The notes: generated by a model not told the origin, from the letters alone. A stretch of DNA of 64,000 nt from Streptomyces caniscabiei (GCF_014930365.1 NZ_JABXWI010000014.1:224237-288236); one strand, 5' to 3'; positions 1-8,700 are shown, counted from the first letter of the stretch. Made by a program: numbers and translations.

Positions 1-190
1 GGTTGATGGCGATGGTCGCGTCCGCGCTCGCCGTGCCGGTGCCGAGGGCGGTGCCCACGACCGCGCCGCCGGCCGCCGCCAGGAGCGCTCTGCGGCCGAA
101 GGAGGGCGAGTGCCCCGCGGTCCTGTCGGGTGTCGGGGACTCCGCTGTCGGTCTCTGTCGGTCGTTCGTGGGGTCGGGGGATGCGGTCAT
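1..190 (-). CDS. Secreted protein, N-terminal fragment (runs off the window)
   Basis: The first 63 residues of a minus-strand protein are present, starting from an ATG at 190. A polar N-region of about 30 residues leads into FGRRALLAAAGG, a hydrophobic stretch and a small-residue end (GTASADA). This is a Tat- or Sec-type signal peptide with likely cleavage after Ala-Ser-Ala. The mature part is almost wholly outside the window, so function cannot be read. It is divergent from the class E sortase at 362, and genes next to class E sortases often encode exported proteins, but no sorting signal is visible because the C-terminus is missing. Confidence 0.7.
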   Translation of the reverse strand, partial: MTASPDPTNDRQRPTAESPTPDRTAGHSPSFGRRALLAAAGGAVVGTALGTGTASADATIAIN

Positions 191-361
191 GTCAGCTCCG
201 GGGGATGCGGGTGCCGAGGGGAGGGAAGGAAACGGACGGGGATCCGTCGCCTTCCGGACTGCTGAGTGGGGACATCGGAAGAGTCAGGGGTGAAAGGTGA
301 TGTTGTCGAGAGGTGTGACAGCGCTTTCTCCGATTTCTTCCAATGGTTGTGAGAAGGGGAG

Positions 362-1015
362 ATGAAAGTCCCCCGGTCGGTGTCGGGCCGCGTCCGTCCG
401 CTCTGGATCGCCGCCGAGGGCGCCGTCACCCTCGGGCTCGTCCTCCTCCTCTTCGTCGCCCATCAGCTGTGGTGGACCAACCGGCAGGCCCAGGAAGGGG
501 CGGTTCGGGAGGTGGCCGCGCTGGAGCGGACATGGGCGCACGGGGGCGCCGAGAGCCCGGCGCACGCTCAGGCGTACGCCGTGCTCGTCATCCCTCGGAT
601 CCACCTCCGGGCGCCCGTCGCCGAAGGGGTGGGGCGGGCCGAGGTCCTCGACAAGGGGTACGTCGGCCACTACCCGGGGACCGCCCAGCCGGGGCGGCCC
701 GGGAACCTCGCGCTCGCCGGGCACCGCACCACCCACGGCGAGCCCTTCCGCCACCTCGACCGGCTCAAGGCCGGGGACGAGATCCGCGTCGAGACACGCG
801 ACGCCGTCCACACGTACGTCGTCGACAGCACGCTCCCGCAGACCGCGCCCGGCGACGGCGGAGTCCTGCGGCCCGTCCCGCGCAGCGAGGTGCGGCCGTC
901 GTACGGGTATCGCGAGCGCGGCCACTACCTCACGCTCACCACCTGCACGCCCGCGTACACCTCCACGTACCGGCTCGTGGTCTGGGGGAAGCTGCGCTCG
1001 GTGCGCCTCAGATGA
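362..1015 (+). CDS. Class E sortase
   Basis: This is a 217-residue membrane-anchored transpeptidase of the sortase family. One N-terminal membrane segment (about residues 17-34) is followed by an extracytoplasmic sortase barrel. The catalytic residues are visible: His121 in LAGHRTTHG, Cys195 in LTLTTCTP and Arg204 in STYRLVV. The order His-Cys-Arg and the TLTTCTP motif fit class E, which in Streptomyces covalently links LAXTG-type proteins to peptidoglycan. An AAGGGGAG sequence lies just before the ATG. A second sortase, class F, is at 9707. A candidate substrate is at 6936 (C-terminal LAASG). The annotation as sortase is firm; the class is inferred from motif style. Confidence 0.93.
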   Translation: MKVPRSVSGRVRPLWIAAEGAVTLGLVLLLFVAHQLWWTNRQAQEGAVREVAALERTWAHGGAESPAHAQAYAVLVIPRIHLRAPVAEGVGRAEVLDKGYVGHYPGTAQPGRPGNLALAGHRTTHGEPFRHLDRLKAGDEIRVETRDAVHTYVVDSTLPQTAPGDGGVLRPVPRSEVRPSYGYRERGHYLTLTTCTPAYTSTYRLVVWGKLRSVRLR

Positions 1016-1100
1016 GAGCATGTGTGCGACCGGCTCCGCAGCCGCCGTCGTCCGACGGTCGGTCCGGAGCCACGCACCAGCGCCGTCGAGAGGGGGAGCC

Positions 1101-1412
1101 GTGATCCGTGGCCTGGCCGGCCTGCGCCCCGCCGCGATGCTGTTGCTGCTCCTCTTCGAGGTCGCCGTCCTCGACGCCGGCACGCTCTCCGCGGCCGTCG
1201 CCTTCGCCGCGACCGCCGCGGCCGGCTCCGCCTTCGCCGCCTGCGCGCTGATCGCCTCGCGCTGCGCGCCCGTCGTACCCCGTACGCGGGTCCGTACGGC
1301 CATGCGGGACCGTGAGCGCCGTACGGCGTTCCTGCCCCAACGTGATCCCGACGCGCGCGGGCGTACGCGCCCCCGCGCGCCCGGACGTGCCCTCCTGACG
1401 GCCACCGCGTAG
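1101..1412 (+). CDS. Small membrane protein of the DUF6412 type
   Basis: The GTG at 1101 is preceded by AGGGGGAG at a good distance and is preferred over the ATG at 1020, giving 103 residues. Two hydrophobic segments (about residues 11-27 and 32-57) are followed by a basic, Arg-rich C-terminal tail. It sits 142 nt upstream of the YidC-type insertase, a pairing I associate with the small Streptomyces family DUF6412. No enzymatic motif is seen. A role with the insertase is inference from position only. Confidence 0.72.
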   Translation: MIRGLAGLRPAAMLLLLLFEVAVLDAGTLSAAVAFAATAAAGSAFAACALIASRCAPVVPRTRVRTAMRDRERRTAFLPQRDPDARGRTRPRAPGRALLTATA

Positions 1413-1554
1413 GGCACACCCGCACCACCCACTTCACCTCACCTGACCCACTGTCCTGGCTGAGGTCTGTGCCCCGCACGCGGGCCGTCGCGCCGATTCG
1501 GTCACTCCGACCACCGCTCACCGGCACGACGAGACCCCTGGAGGGCTCACACCC

Positions 1555-2346
1555 ATGTCCGTTTTCGCCGACCTTGTCGCGCATCTCGCCGAACTGCTCC
1601 AGCCGCTCTTCCACGCCTCCGCGACGGCCTTCGCGATCGTCCTGTTCACGGCGCTCGTACGACTGCTTGTGCACCCCCTGTCGCGGGCGGCGGCGCGCGG
1701 GCAGCGGGCGCGGGTCGCGTTGCAGCCGCAGATCGCGGAGCTGCGGAAGAAGCACGCGAAGAACCCCGAGAAGCTCCAGAAGGCGTTGATGGAGCTGCAC
1801 ACCAAGGAGAAGGTGTCGCCGCTGTCCGGCTGCCTGCCCAGCCTCTGCCAGCTGCCGGCCTTCTTCCTCCTCTATCACCTGTTCTCCAACACCACGATCG
1901 GCGGCGAGGCCAACGCCCTCCTCACCCACCGGCTCTTCGCGGCCCCGCTCGGCGACCGCTGGGCCGACGCGCTGGGCGAGGGCGGGATGTTCGGGCCGCA
2001 GGGGCTGGTCTACGTGGGGTTGTTCGTGATCGTCGCCGGGGTCGCGACGTTCAACTTCTGGCGTACGAAGCGGATGATCGCGGCGGGTACGGCGGGGATG
2101 CCGGCCGTGTCGGACGAGCAGGTGCCCGGGATGGCGGCGGGAATGGGGGCGGTCAGCAAGTTCATGCCGTTCATGTCCTTCTTCACGCTGGTCAGCGTCG
2201 CGGTGGTGCCTCTGGCGGCCGCGCTGTACGTGGTGACCAGCACGACGTGGAGCGCGGTGGAGCGGGCGCTGCTGTATCCGCTGCCGGCCGCCGCTGCCGA
2301 CGCCGACACCGCCGCCGGTACGTCCACGGCGGCTGCCGCGCGGTAG
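1555..2346 (+). CDS. yidC: YidC/Oxa1 family membrane protein insertase
   Basis: This 263-residue protein is of the short Gram-positive Oxa1/YidC type, which inserts proteins into the cytoplasmic membrane with or without SecYEG. The N-terminal membrane helix (about 15-33) is followed by the charged coiled region PQIAELRKKHAKNPEKLQ and the conserved core (GCLPSLCQLPAFFLLYHLF), then helices near residues 156-172, 203-222 and 218-236. The C-terminus ends in an Ala/Thr-rich tail without the long basic tail of some paralogues. GGAGG lies upstream of ATG 1555. Streptomyces usually carry more than one insertase; this is probably not the rpmH-rnpA linked copy, because none of those neighbours are here. 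Confidence 0.93.
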   Translation: MSVFADLVAHLAELLQPLFHASATAFAIVLFTALVRLLVHPLSRAAARGQRARVALQPQIAELRKKHAKNPEKLQKALMELHTKEKVSPLSGCLPSLCQLPAFFLLYHLFSNTTIGGEANALLTHRLFAAPLGDRWADALGEGGMFGPQGLVYVGLFVIVAGVATFNFWRTKRMIAAGTAGMPAVSDEQVPGMAAGMGAVSKFMPFMSFFTLVSVAVVPLAAALYVVTSTTWSAVERALLYPLPAAAADADTAAGTSTAAAAR

Positions 2347-2554
2347 GCCGTCGGCCCGGGCGGCGGATGTTCGGGTGGCGACGGCGGATGTTGGGGGTGG
2401 TTGCGGAGGTTCGGGCCGCGGCGGGCGTGGCGGGCGGTGGTCCAGTCCGTGAACCGGGTCTTGCGGAGTGGACCTTGGGCTTGGACGATCGACCAGTCCT
2501 CCGATGGCTGCACCCATCGGCCGGGCGCGGCGGACGATCGAGGGAGAGACGACC

Positions 2555-3412
2555 ATGAAGCTGCTGCGAGTCGGTACGGCGGGCGCGGAGCGGCCCGCGC
2601 TGCTCGACGCCGACGGGGTCCTGCGGGACCTGTCCGGGGTCGTGCCGGACATCGACGGCGCGCTGCTCGCGGACGAGGCGGCGCTCGCGCGGGTCCGCGA
2701 GGCGGCCGAGAGCGGTTCGCTGCCCGTCCTGGACGCGGCGGGGCTGCGGATCGGGCCGCCGCTCGCCCGGATCGGCAAGATCGTCTGCATCGGGCTCAAC
2801 TACCACGACCACGCGCGCGAGACGGGGGCCGAGCCGCCCGCCGAGCCGGTGATCTTCTTCAAGGCGGCGGACACGGTCGTCGGGCCCCACGACTCGGTGC
2901 TCGTGCCGCGCGGGTCGACGAAGACCGACTGGGAGGTCGAGCTGGCCGTCGTCATCGGGCGGACCGCCCGGTACGTCGAGTCGCGCGAGGCGGCCCTGGA
3001 GCATGTCGCCGGGTACGCCGCCTCGCACGACGTGTCCGAGCGGGAGTTCCAGCTGGAGCGCGGCGGGACCTGGGACAAGGGCAAGAACTGCGAGACGTTC
3101 AACCCGTTGGGCCCGTGGCTGGTGACCGCCGACGAGGTGCCGGATCCGCAGAAGCTGGGGCTTCGGCTGTGGGTCAACGGCGAACTGAAGCAGGACGGCA
3201 CGACCGGCGAGCAGATCTTCGCGGTGAGTGAAGTCGTGCGGTACGTCAGTCAGTTCATGACGCTGTACCCGGGGGACGTCATCAACACGGGGACGCCGGC
3301 GGGGGTGGCGCTGGGGGAGCCCGAGCCGAAGCCGTTCCTGAAGGCCGGGGACGTGGTGGAGCTGGAGATCGACGGGCTCGGGCGGCAGCGGCAGGAGTTC
3401 CTGAACGCGTAG
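2555..3412 (+). CDS. Fumarylacetoacetate hydrolase family protein
   Basis: The ATG at 2555, preceded by AGGGAGAG, gives 285 residues. The C-terminal two thirds is the FAH fold: IGKIVCIGLNYHDHARETG, PVIFFKA, DWEVELAVVIG and GDVINTGTPAGVALG are the family's metal and substrate motifs (the E-x-E within WEVELAVVIG binds a divalent metal). The family hydrolyses or decarboxylates 2-oxo acids in aromatic and sugar acid catabolism (for example 2,4-diketo-3-deoxyfuconate hydrolase, acylpyruvase); sequence alone does not fix the substrate. It stands alone, with a repeat-filled gap downstream and a convergent neighbour at 3630. Confidence 0.9.
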   Translation: MKLLRVGTAGAERPALLDADGVLRDLSGVVPDIDGALLADEAALARVREAAESGSLPVLDAAGLRIGPPLARIGKIVCIGLNYHDHARETGAEPPAEPVIFFKAADTVVGPHDSVLVPRGSTKTDWEVELAVVIGRTARYVESREAALEHVAGYAASHDVSEREFQLERGGTWDKGKNCETFNPLGPWLVTADEVPDPQKLGLRLWVNGELKQDGTTGEQIFAVSEVVRYVSQFMTLYPGDVINTGTPAGVALGEPEPKPFLKAGDVVELEIDGLGRQRQEFLNA

Positions 3413-3426
3413 GCGCTCCGCTTTGG

Positions 3427-3634
3427 GGCCGGGTGCCTGAGGGGCGGGGGGCTGCTGTTTGTCGGCGGCTGCGGGTGTGTCGTGGCTTGTCGCGCAGTTC
3501 CTCGCGCCCCTGGGGCGGCCGGTGGTCACATGGCCGGGTGCCTAGGGGGCGGGGGCTGCGGTTGGTGGGCGGCTGCGGGTGTGTCGTGGCTTGTCGCGCA
3601 GTTCCTCGCGCCCCTGGGGCGGCCGGTGGTTACA
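3427..3634. repeat. Tandem duplication of an intergenic REP-like element
   Basis: Two copies of about 104 bp lie head to tail (3427-3530 and 3532-3634). Each contains GGCGGCTGCGGGTGTGTCG and a core of CGCGCAGTTCCTCGCGCCCC (3491 and 3595). The right copy runs into the stop codon of the minus-strand gene at 3630. The core recurs at 6585, 40129, 40205, 44473 and 59317. The element fills the gap between two convergent genes, where it may also act as a terminator. Confidence 0.85.
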
Positions 3635-4136
3635 GGGTGCCCTTGAAGTGCGTCAGGGCCTCCACCACCATCGCGTGGTCCTCCAGTTGGGGGAGGCCCG
3701 AGACCGTCACCGTGCCGATCACGCCCGCTCCCTCGACCGCCAGGGGGAAGGAACCGCCGTGCGCGGCGTACCGGTCGGGGTCCAGGCGGGACGAGTCCTC
3801 GAAGGTCGTGCCCTTGGCGCGGAAGCGGGCGCCGACGAGGTAGGAGGAGGCGGCGTAGCGCTCCACGACCCGGCGTTTGCGGTCGATCCAGGCGTCGTTG
3901 TCCGTGCTCGACCCGGGGAGGGCGGCGTGGAAGAGCTGCTGGGGGCCGCGATGGATGTCGACCGCGACGGGGGCGCCGCGCTCGCGGGCCAGCTCCACCA
4001 GCAGGGAGCCCAGGGCCCAGGCGTCCTCGTGGGTGAAGCGGGGGAGCACCAGGTCGCGCTCCTGGGCTTCGAGTTCCTCGATGGTGGGGGTGGCGGGCGC
4101 GGTCGTCTCGGCGGGGGTGGCGTCGTCGGTCGTCAC
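3630..4136 (-). CDS. UPF0303 / heme-degrading-domain protein
   Basis: The 168-residue protein starts at a GTG (4136) that overlaps the oxidoreductase stop as GTGA, so it is translationally coupled as the second gene of a two-gene operon. The motifs LVLPRFTHEDAWALG, VAVDIHRGPQQLFHAALPG, WIDRKRRVVERY, HGGSFPL and GVIGTVTVSGLPQLEDHAM are typical of the UPF0303/GlcG-HbpS fold. Members are annotated as heme-degrading-domain proteins, but the biochemical role of this branch is poorly known. An acidic Thr/Pro-rich N-terminus of about 25 residues precedes the fold. Partnership with a Gfo/Idh/MocA oxidoreductase suggests a role in sugar or polyol metabolism, which is inference. Confidence 0.85.
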   Translation of the reverse strand: MTTDDATPAETTAPATPTIEELEAQERDLVLPRFTHEDAWALGSLLVELARERGAPVAVDIHRGPQQLFHAALPGSSTDNDAWIDRKRRVVERYAASSYLVGARFRAKGTTFEDSSRLDPDRYAAHGGSFPLAVEGAGVIGTVTVSGLPQLEDHAMVVEALTHFKGTL

Positions 4137-5218
4137 AGCTTCACCGCCACGCCCTCGCTCGCCGACTTCCGGGCCGCCTCCAGTACGTCCAGCGCGGCGG
4201 CGGCCTCGTGCGCCGTGACCGGGTTGTCGCCGGTGCCGTGCAGCGCGGCGGCCACGGCCGTGTAGTACGCGGGGTAGTCGCCGGGGAGGGTCGGGACGGG
4301 GCGGCCGCCGTCGGTGAGGGGGGAGTCGCCGGCGCCCACACGGCCCCAGAGGTCCTCGGGCTCCTGGCCCCAGGCGGCACCGGGGGTCGGACGCTCGCCC
4401 TCGCGGAGGGCCGCTTCCTGCGGGTCGAGACCGTACTTGACGTAGCCCGCCTCGGAGCCCAGCACACGGAAGCGCGGGCCGAGTTGGGGCGTGACGGCGG
4501 AGGCGTGGAAGTGGGAGCGGACGCCGTTCGCGTGCGTCACGGCGATGAAGGTGTCGTCGTCCGTCTCGGCGCCGGGGCGGCGGAGGTCGGACTCGGCGTA
4601 CACCAGGGTGGCGGGGCCGAAGAGGGTGAGGGCCTGGTCCACGACGTGGCTGCCCAGGTCGTAGAGGAGACCTCCGATCTCTGCGGGGTCGCCGGACTCG
4701 CGCCAGCCGCCCTTGAGTTGGGGGCGCCAGCGTTCGAAGCGGGACTCGAAGCGGCGGACCTCGCCCAGTGCGCCGTCGGCGAGGAGGGCGCGGAGGGTCA
4801 GGAAGTCGTTGTCCCAGCGGCGGTTCTGGAAGACCGAGAGGAGCAGGCCGCGTGACTCCGCGAGAGCGGCCAGTTCGCGCGCCTCGGCCGCCGTGCCTGC
4901 CACGGGCTTGTCGACGACGACCGCGAGGCCCGCCTCCAGAGCGGCGGTGGCGATCGGGACGTGCGTCTTGTTGGGGGAGGCGACGACGACCAGGTCCAGC
5001 TCGTCCGCGCGGGCCCACAGCTCGTCCGCCGTGGCCGCGAAGCGTACGGCCGGGAACTCGGCGCGGGCCTGCGCCTGGCGCTCCGGGTTCGACGTGACGA
5101 CGGTGTCGAGGGCCAGGCCCTCCGTCGCGGCGATCAGCGGGGCGTGGAAGACGGAGCCGGCGAGGCCGTACCCGACGAGGGCGACGCGGAGGGGCCTGTC
5201 TGTGCTGGTGCCTGTCAT
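4133..5218 (-). CDS. Gfo/Idh/MocA family NAD(P)-dependent oxidoreductase
   Basis: This 361-residue sugar or inositol dehydrogenase-type protein starts at ATG 5218. The N-terminal Rossmann domain (VALVGYGLAGSVFHAPL) is followed by the EKP-like motif VDKPVAGTAAEA, which carries the catalytic lysine, and a C-terminal substrate domain containing GGLLYDLGSHVVDQAL with the family's Asp and His. Such enzymes oxidise hydroxyls of sugars, polyols or biliverdin-like substrates. It is transcribed divergently from the ROK regulator at 5274, and a strong palindrome in the 55-nt gap is the likely shared operator. Control by that regulator is therefore expected. Confidence 0.9.
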   Translation of the reverse strand: MTGTSTDRPLRVALVGYGLAGSVFHAPLIAATEGLALDTVVTSNPERQAQARAEFPAVRFAATADELWARADELDLVVVASPNKTHVPIATAALEAGLAVVVDKPVAGTAAEARELAALAESRGLLLSVFQNRRWDNDFLTLRALLADGALGEVRRFESRFERWRPQLKGGWRESGDPAEIGGLLYDLGSHVVDQALTLFGPATLVYAESDLRRPGAETDDDTFIAVTHANGVRSHFHASAVTPQLGPRFRVLGSEAGYVKYGLDPQEAALREGERPTPGAAWGQEPEDLWGRVGAGDSPLTDGGRPVPTLPGDYPAYYTAVAAALHGTGDNPVTAHEAAAALDVLEAARKSASEGVAVKL

Positions 5219-5224
5219 ACACCC

Positions 5225-5249
5225 ACTTAAGCAACGCTGTTGCCAAAGT
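5225..5249. promoter_or_regulatory. Palindromic operator between divergent ROK regulator and oxidoreductase
   Basis: Left arm ACTTAAGCAAC, spacer GCT and right arm GTTGCCAAAGT form an inverted repeat with 9 of 11 arm positions paired and a perfect inner GCAAC/GTTGC. It lies 6 nt upstream of one start codon (5218, minus) and 24 nt upstream of the other (5274, plus), so a bound repressor would cover both promoters. Autoregulation by the ROK protein is the natural reading, but the binding is inferred. Confidence 0.75.
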
Positions 5250-5273
5250 GCAAGCGCGAGGGACAATGGAGGT

Positions 5274-6503
5274 GTGGACGGCAACGGGATCGGTGACGGG
5301 AACGGCGACAGCGGCGGCGGCCACGGCGGCGGCAACGGCCGGGGCGAGGTCGGCAATGGGAACGGGGTGGGGCTCGGGCGTGCCGCCGGTGTGGCCGGGG
5401 TGAACCTGCTCGCGCTGCGCAGTCACAACGGGGCGCTGGTGCTCGATCTGCTGCGCCGGTCCGGGACCGTAGGGATAAGCCGGCTGGAGCTGGCCGAGCG
5501 GACCGGGCTCACCCCGCAGGCCGTCAGCAAGATCACTGCGCGGTTGCGGGCGGACGGGCTGCTGACGGAGGCGGGGTACCGGGCGTCCACCGGGGGCAAG
5601 CCGCGCACCGTCCTGCGGCTCGTGCCCGACGCCGGGCACGCGGTCGGGCTCCACCTCGACCGCGACGAGCTGACGGCCGTGCTCTGCGATCTCACCGGTG
5701 CGGTGGTCGCGCGGCGGCAGGCGCCGCTGGACCTGGGGGCCGGGGCGGACGACGTCGTCGAGGGGGCGGCACGGGAGGTGGAGGCGTTGCTGGTGGGGCA
5801 CGGCTCCGCGTCCGACGCGGGTGGGGCGGCTCCTCCGCTCTCCGTGCTCGGTGTCGGAGTCGCGCTGCCCGGGCCGCTCGACCATCTGCACGGTGTGCTG
5901 CACCGGGTCACCGGGTTCCCGGAGTGGGACGGTTTTCCGCTGCGGGCGGCGCTCGTGCGGCGGCTGGGGGTGCCGGTGGTCGTGGACAAGGACACCAACG
6001 CGGCGGCCCTGGGCCTCGCTGCGGACGCGGGGGGACACGGGTCCTTCGCCTACCTCCACCTCGGTACGGGGCTGGGGGCCGGGCTCGTCATCGACGGGGC
6101 CGTCCATCGGGGTGCGCGGACCCGGGCCGGGGAGTTCGGGCACCAGGTCGTCCAGCTGGACGGGCCGAGGTGCGAGTGCGGGAACCGGGGGTGCGTCGAG
6201 GCGCTGTGCCTCGCGGCGATGGCGCGGGGGGACGTGGAGGAGGCGGCGCGGGTGCTCGGGACCGGGGCCGCCAACCTCGTGGGGCTCCTCGACATCGAGC
6301 TCGTGCTGTTGGGCGGGCGCACGATCGAGGCCCGGCCGGAGGAGTTCGTGCGGGGGGTCGGGTTCGTGCTCGACGAGTGGGCCCGGTTGCAGGGGGAGGA
6401 TCCGGCGGTGCCGGTGCGGGTGGCCGGGGTGGGGGCGTCGGGGGTGGCGGAGGGGGCGGCTCAGCTGCTGCTCGCGCCGTTGTTCGGGCGGGAGGATGGG
6501 TGA
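5274..6503 (+). CDS. ROK family transcriptional regulator
   Basis: The GTG at 5274 gives 409 residues. After a low-complexity Gly/Asn-rich leader of about 34 residues (repeats of Gly-Asn-Gly) comes a winged helix (GISRLELAERTGLTPQAVSKITARL, about residues 66-92), then the actin-like ROK domain with VVVDKDTNAAALG, YLHLGTGLGAGLVIDG and the zinc motif CECGNRGCVEAL. The family senses sugars or sugar phosphates. The Gly-Asn leader is unusual and the true start could be a GTG further in (for example in NGVGLGRAAG). Neighbouring targets are the divergent oxidoreductase operon. The spacing of the Shine-Dalgarno to GTG 5274 is poor. Confidence 0.88.
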   Translation: MDGNGIGDGNGDSGGGHGGGNGRGEVGNGNGVGLGRAAGVAGVNLLALRSHNGALVLDLLRRSGTVGISRLELAERTGLTPQAVSKITARLRADGLLTEAGYRASTGGKPRTVLRLVPDAGHAVGLHLDRDELTAVLCDLTGAVVARRQAPLDLGAGADDVVEGAAREVEALLVGHGSASDAGGAAPPLSVLGVGVALPGPLDHLHGVLHRVTGFPEWDGFPLRAALVRRLGVPVVVDKDTNAAALGLAADAGGHGSFAYLHLGTGLGAGLVIDGAVHRGARTRAGEFGHQVVQLDGPRCECGNRGCVEALCLAAMARGDVEEAARVLGTGAANLVGLLDIELVLLGGRTIEARPEEFVRGVGFVLDEWARLQGEDPAVPVRVAGVGASGVAEGAAQLLLAPLFGREDG

Positions 6504-6835
6504 GGCGGGCTCCGCGTGGGGCCGGGACGCGGGGGGTGGGGGAGGGGGCGGTCGGTGGGCGGCTGCGGGTTGTGTGGGGTTGCTCGCGCAGTTCCCCGCG
6601 CCCCTGAACGACCGGGGGCGCCCTTGGTCTTGGAGGCGGGCCATGGGGTTCGGCGCCGCGAGGAAAGACGGGGTGCGCCCACGGCCGTGAGAGCGGGCTG
6701 TGGTTTCCCGCGCCTGGGAAAGACGGGGTGCGCCCACGGCCGTGAGGGCGGGCCACGGGTTCCCGCGCCCCCGGGAAAGATGGGGCGCGCCCTTGGTCTT
6801 GGACGCGGGCCGCGGTTTCCGTGCACCCGGGAAGG
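6504..6835. repeat. Intergenic repeat block: REP core plus four degenerate 55-57 bp tandem units
   Basis: A REP core (CGCGCAGTTCCCCGCGCCCC) lies at 6585-6604. It is followed by four units starting near 6606, 6661, 6717 and 6773. Each has the order GGAAAGACGGGG, TGCGCCC, a variable C/T-rich run, GCGGGCC and a tail of GGTTTCCCGCGCC. Units two and three are nearly identical; one and four share CCCTTGGTCTTGGA. Open frames through this block are low complexity and not credible genes. Confidence 0.8.
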
Positions 6836-6935
6836 GTGGTGGCTGCGCTGATCGAGGGGTGATTGGGGGGTGATGTCGTCGGGCCGGGGCGTGGCGGGGG
6901 GTTTTCGGTGGGGGCGGTGGCATGGTCATGTGTTC

Positions 6936-7754
6936 ATGCGACTGTGTACGTGCCTGACCCTTGCCCTTGGCGCCGCAGCCGTGCCCCTCAGTGGTCCGGC
7001 GGCGGCGGCGCCCCTGCCTGCGCCCCTGTCGGACGCGCGGCTGCCCAGTTGCGTCGGTGACGACAGCGGCGCCTTCCCCATCCGGACCCGTATCCGCGGC
7101 GGCCCCGCCACCTACGTCGCCGGCGGCGGCTTCCACACCTGGGCCGTGGAGCTCACCAACACCACCTCCCGCACCTGCGGAAACATCCACCCGGTGGTCG
7201 TGCTGGTCGACGGCGCCCGCACCCTGAAGCGGACACAGCCGCAGTTGGAGTTCTACGCCGACGCCGACAGCACCACCGCCCGGCCGGTGACCTTCGAACG
7301 GACCGACGCGGACGAACTGGTCGGCGTACTCGGCGGGGACGGCGACGGCCACGGCACCGGCTTCACCGTGCCCCCCGGCCGCACCCTCTCCGTCAAGGTC
7401 CGCCTCTCCCTCACCTCCGACGCGGCCGTGCCCAACGACGTCGTGGTGAACGCGGCCGTCGTCCAGCGGCGCGGCGACGACGGCGCGTGGGTGGGCGAGT
7501 CGAACGACTACCGCTTCCGCGTCACCGACGACGAGGAGGAGGGGGAGGGCGAGGAGGAGAGCGCGGAGGTCGGCCGGGACCCCGACGGTCCGGCCAAGGA
7601 GAGCGGCGGCACGGCCGTACCGAAGGAGCGGCGGCCGTACCCCGACGAACTGGCCGCCTCGGGCATGCGCGAGGCCCTCCCGTACGTGACCGGACTCCTG
7701 CTCCTGGCCGCCGGCGGCCTGCTGACGGCAACGGTCCGCAGACGAGCCCGCTGA
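6936..7754 (+). CDS. Secreted, wall-anchored candidate with C-terminal LAASG sorting-like signal
   Basis: The ATG at 6936 gives 272 residues: a Sec signal peptide (CLTLALGAAAVPLSGPAAAA), a beta-rich domain containing WAVELTNTTSRTCGN and a paired Cys, an acidic Glu-rich linker (DEEEGEGEEES) and a C-terminus with LAASG, then about 18 hydrophobic residues and RRRAR. That tripartite end has the layout of a cell-wall sorting signal. LAASG differs from the class E consensus LAXTG by Thr to Ser, so sortase anchoring is plausible but unproven; it could simply be membrane-anchored. Function of the domain is unknown. I see no clear Shine-Dalgarno; upstream ATGs at 6870 and 6873 are alternatives. Confidence 0.75.
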   Translation: MRLCTCLTLALGAAAVPLSGPAAAAPLPAPLSDARLPSCVGDDSGAFPIRTRIRGGPATYVAGGGFHTWAVELTNTTSRTCGNIHPVVVLVDGARTLKRTQPQLEFYADADSTTARPVTFERTDADELVGVLGGDGDGHGTGFTVPPGRTLSVKVRLSLTSDAAVPNDVVVNAAVVQRRGDDGAWVGESNDYRFRVTDDEEEGEGEEESAEVGRDPDGPAKESGGTAVPKERRPYPDELAASGMREALPYVTGLLLLAAGGLLTATVRRRAR

Positions 7755-7920
7755 GCGGCCCCCGGCGTCGGCACCCCCGCTGACCTGAAGCAACCCCGGT
7801 CTCAGCGGCCAAGATCGGCCTCCTCTTTTCGGCCAGGGCTCACTAGGGTTGGGTCGAACCCGGACGTACGGATGTACGGCCGTACGGCAGGTATCGACAG
7901 AGGCCGGCAGGAGATCGCAC

Positions 7921-8700
7921 ATGGCAGAGCGCAAGCCCATCGAGTCGTGGCTCACCGACATGGACGGGGTGCTCATCCATGAGGGCGTGCCCATCCCCGG
8001 CGCCGACGCCTTCATAAAGAAGCTCCGCGACTCCGGGCGCCCCTTCCTGGTCCTCACCAACAACTCGATCTACACCGCGCGCGACCTGCACGCCCGTCTC
8101 TCCCGCATGGGCCTCGACGTGCCCGTGGAGAACATCTGGACCTCTGCCCTGGCGACCGCCCAGTTCCTCGACGACCAGCGTCCCGGCGGCACGGCGTACG
8201 TCATCGGCGAGGCGGGCCTGACGACCGCGCTGCACGACATCGGGTACGTCCTCACCGACCACGAGCCCGACTACGTCGTCCTGGGCGAGACCCGCACCTA
8301 CTCCTTCGAGGCCATGACGAAGGCCGTCCGGCTGATCGACGGCGGCGCCCGTTTCATCGCCACCAACCCGGACGAGACCGGCCCCTCCGCCGAGGGCCCG
8401 CTGCCCGCGACGGGGGCCGTGGCCGCGCTGATCACCCAGGCGACCGGGCAGAAGCCGTACTTCGCCGGCAAGCCGAACCCGCTGATGATGCGCACCGGTC
8501 TGAACGCGATCGGCGCGCACTCCGAGACCAGCGCGATGATCGGCGACCGCATGGACACGGACGTCCTCGCGGGCATCGAGGCCGGGATGGAGACCTTCCT
8601 CGTCCTCACCGGTCTGACGACCCCCGAGCAGATCGAGAAGTTCCCCTACCGCCCCTCGAAGATCGTGAACTCGATCGCGGACCTCGTGGACCGCATCTGA
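7921..8700 (+). CDS. HAD-IIA family phosphatase (NagD-like)
   Basis: This is a 259-residue HAD hydrolase. Motif I is LTDMDGVLIH (Asp13 nucleophile, Asp15), motif II is VLTNNS, a Lys is in GKPNPLMM (motif III) and motif IV is GDRMDTDVLAG. The cap between motifs II and III is type C2A, as in NagD and p-nitrophenyl phosphatases, which dephosphorylate nucleotides or sugar phosphates. GGAGATC precedes the ATG. The gene is monocistronic, so context does not narrow the substrate. Confidence 0.93.
   Translation: MAERKPIESWLTDMDGVLIHEGVPIPGADAFIKKLRDSGRPFLVLTNNSIYTARDLHARLSRMGLDVPVENIWTSALATAQFLDDQRPGGTAYVIGEAGLTTALHDIGYVLTDHEPDYVVLGETRTYSFEAMTKAVRLIDGGARFIATNPDETGPSAEGPLPATGAVAALITQATGQKPYFAGKPNPLMMRTGLNAIGAHSETSAMIGDRMDTDVLAGIEAGMETFLVLTGLTTPEQIEKFPYRPSKIVNSIADLVDRI

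Noticed and set aside
3630..8063. Open frame of 1477 codons on the minus strand
   Set aside because: It is only an open reading frame through other genes; codons beyond the UPF0303 gene give low-complexity Pro/Arg-rich sequence opposite real genes. Only the first-transcribed-in-frame 168 residues at the 3' end are real.
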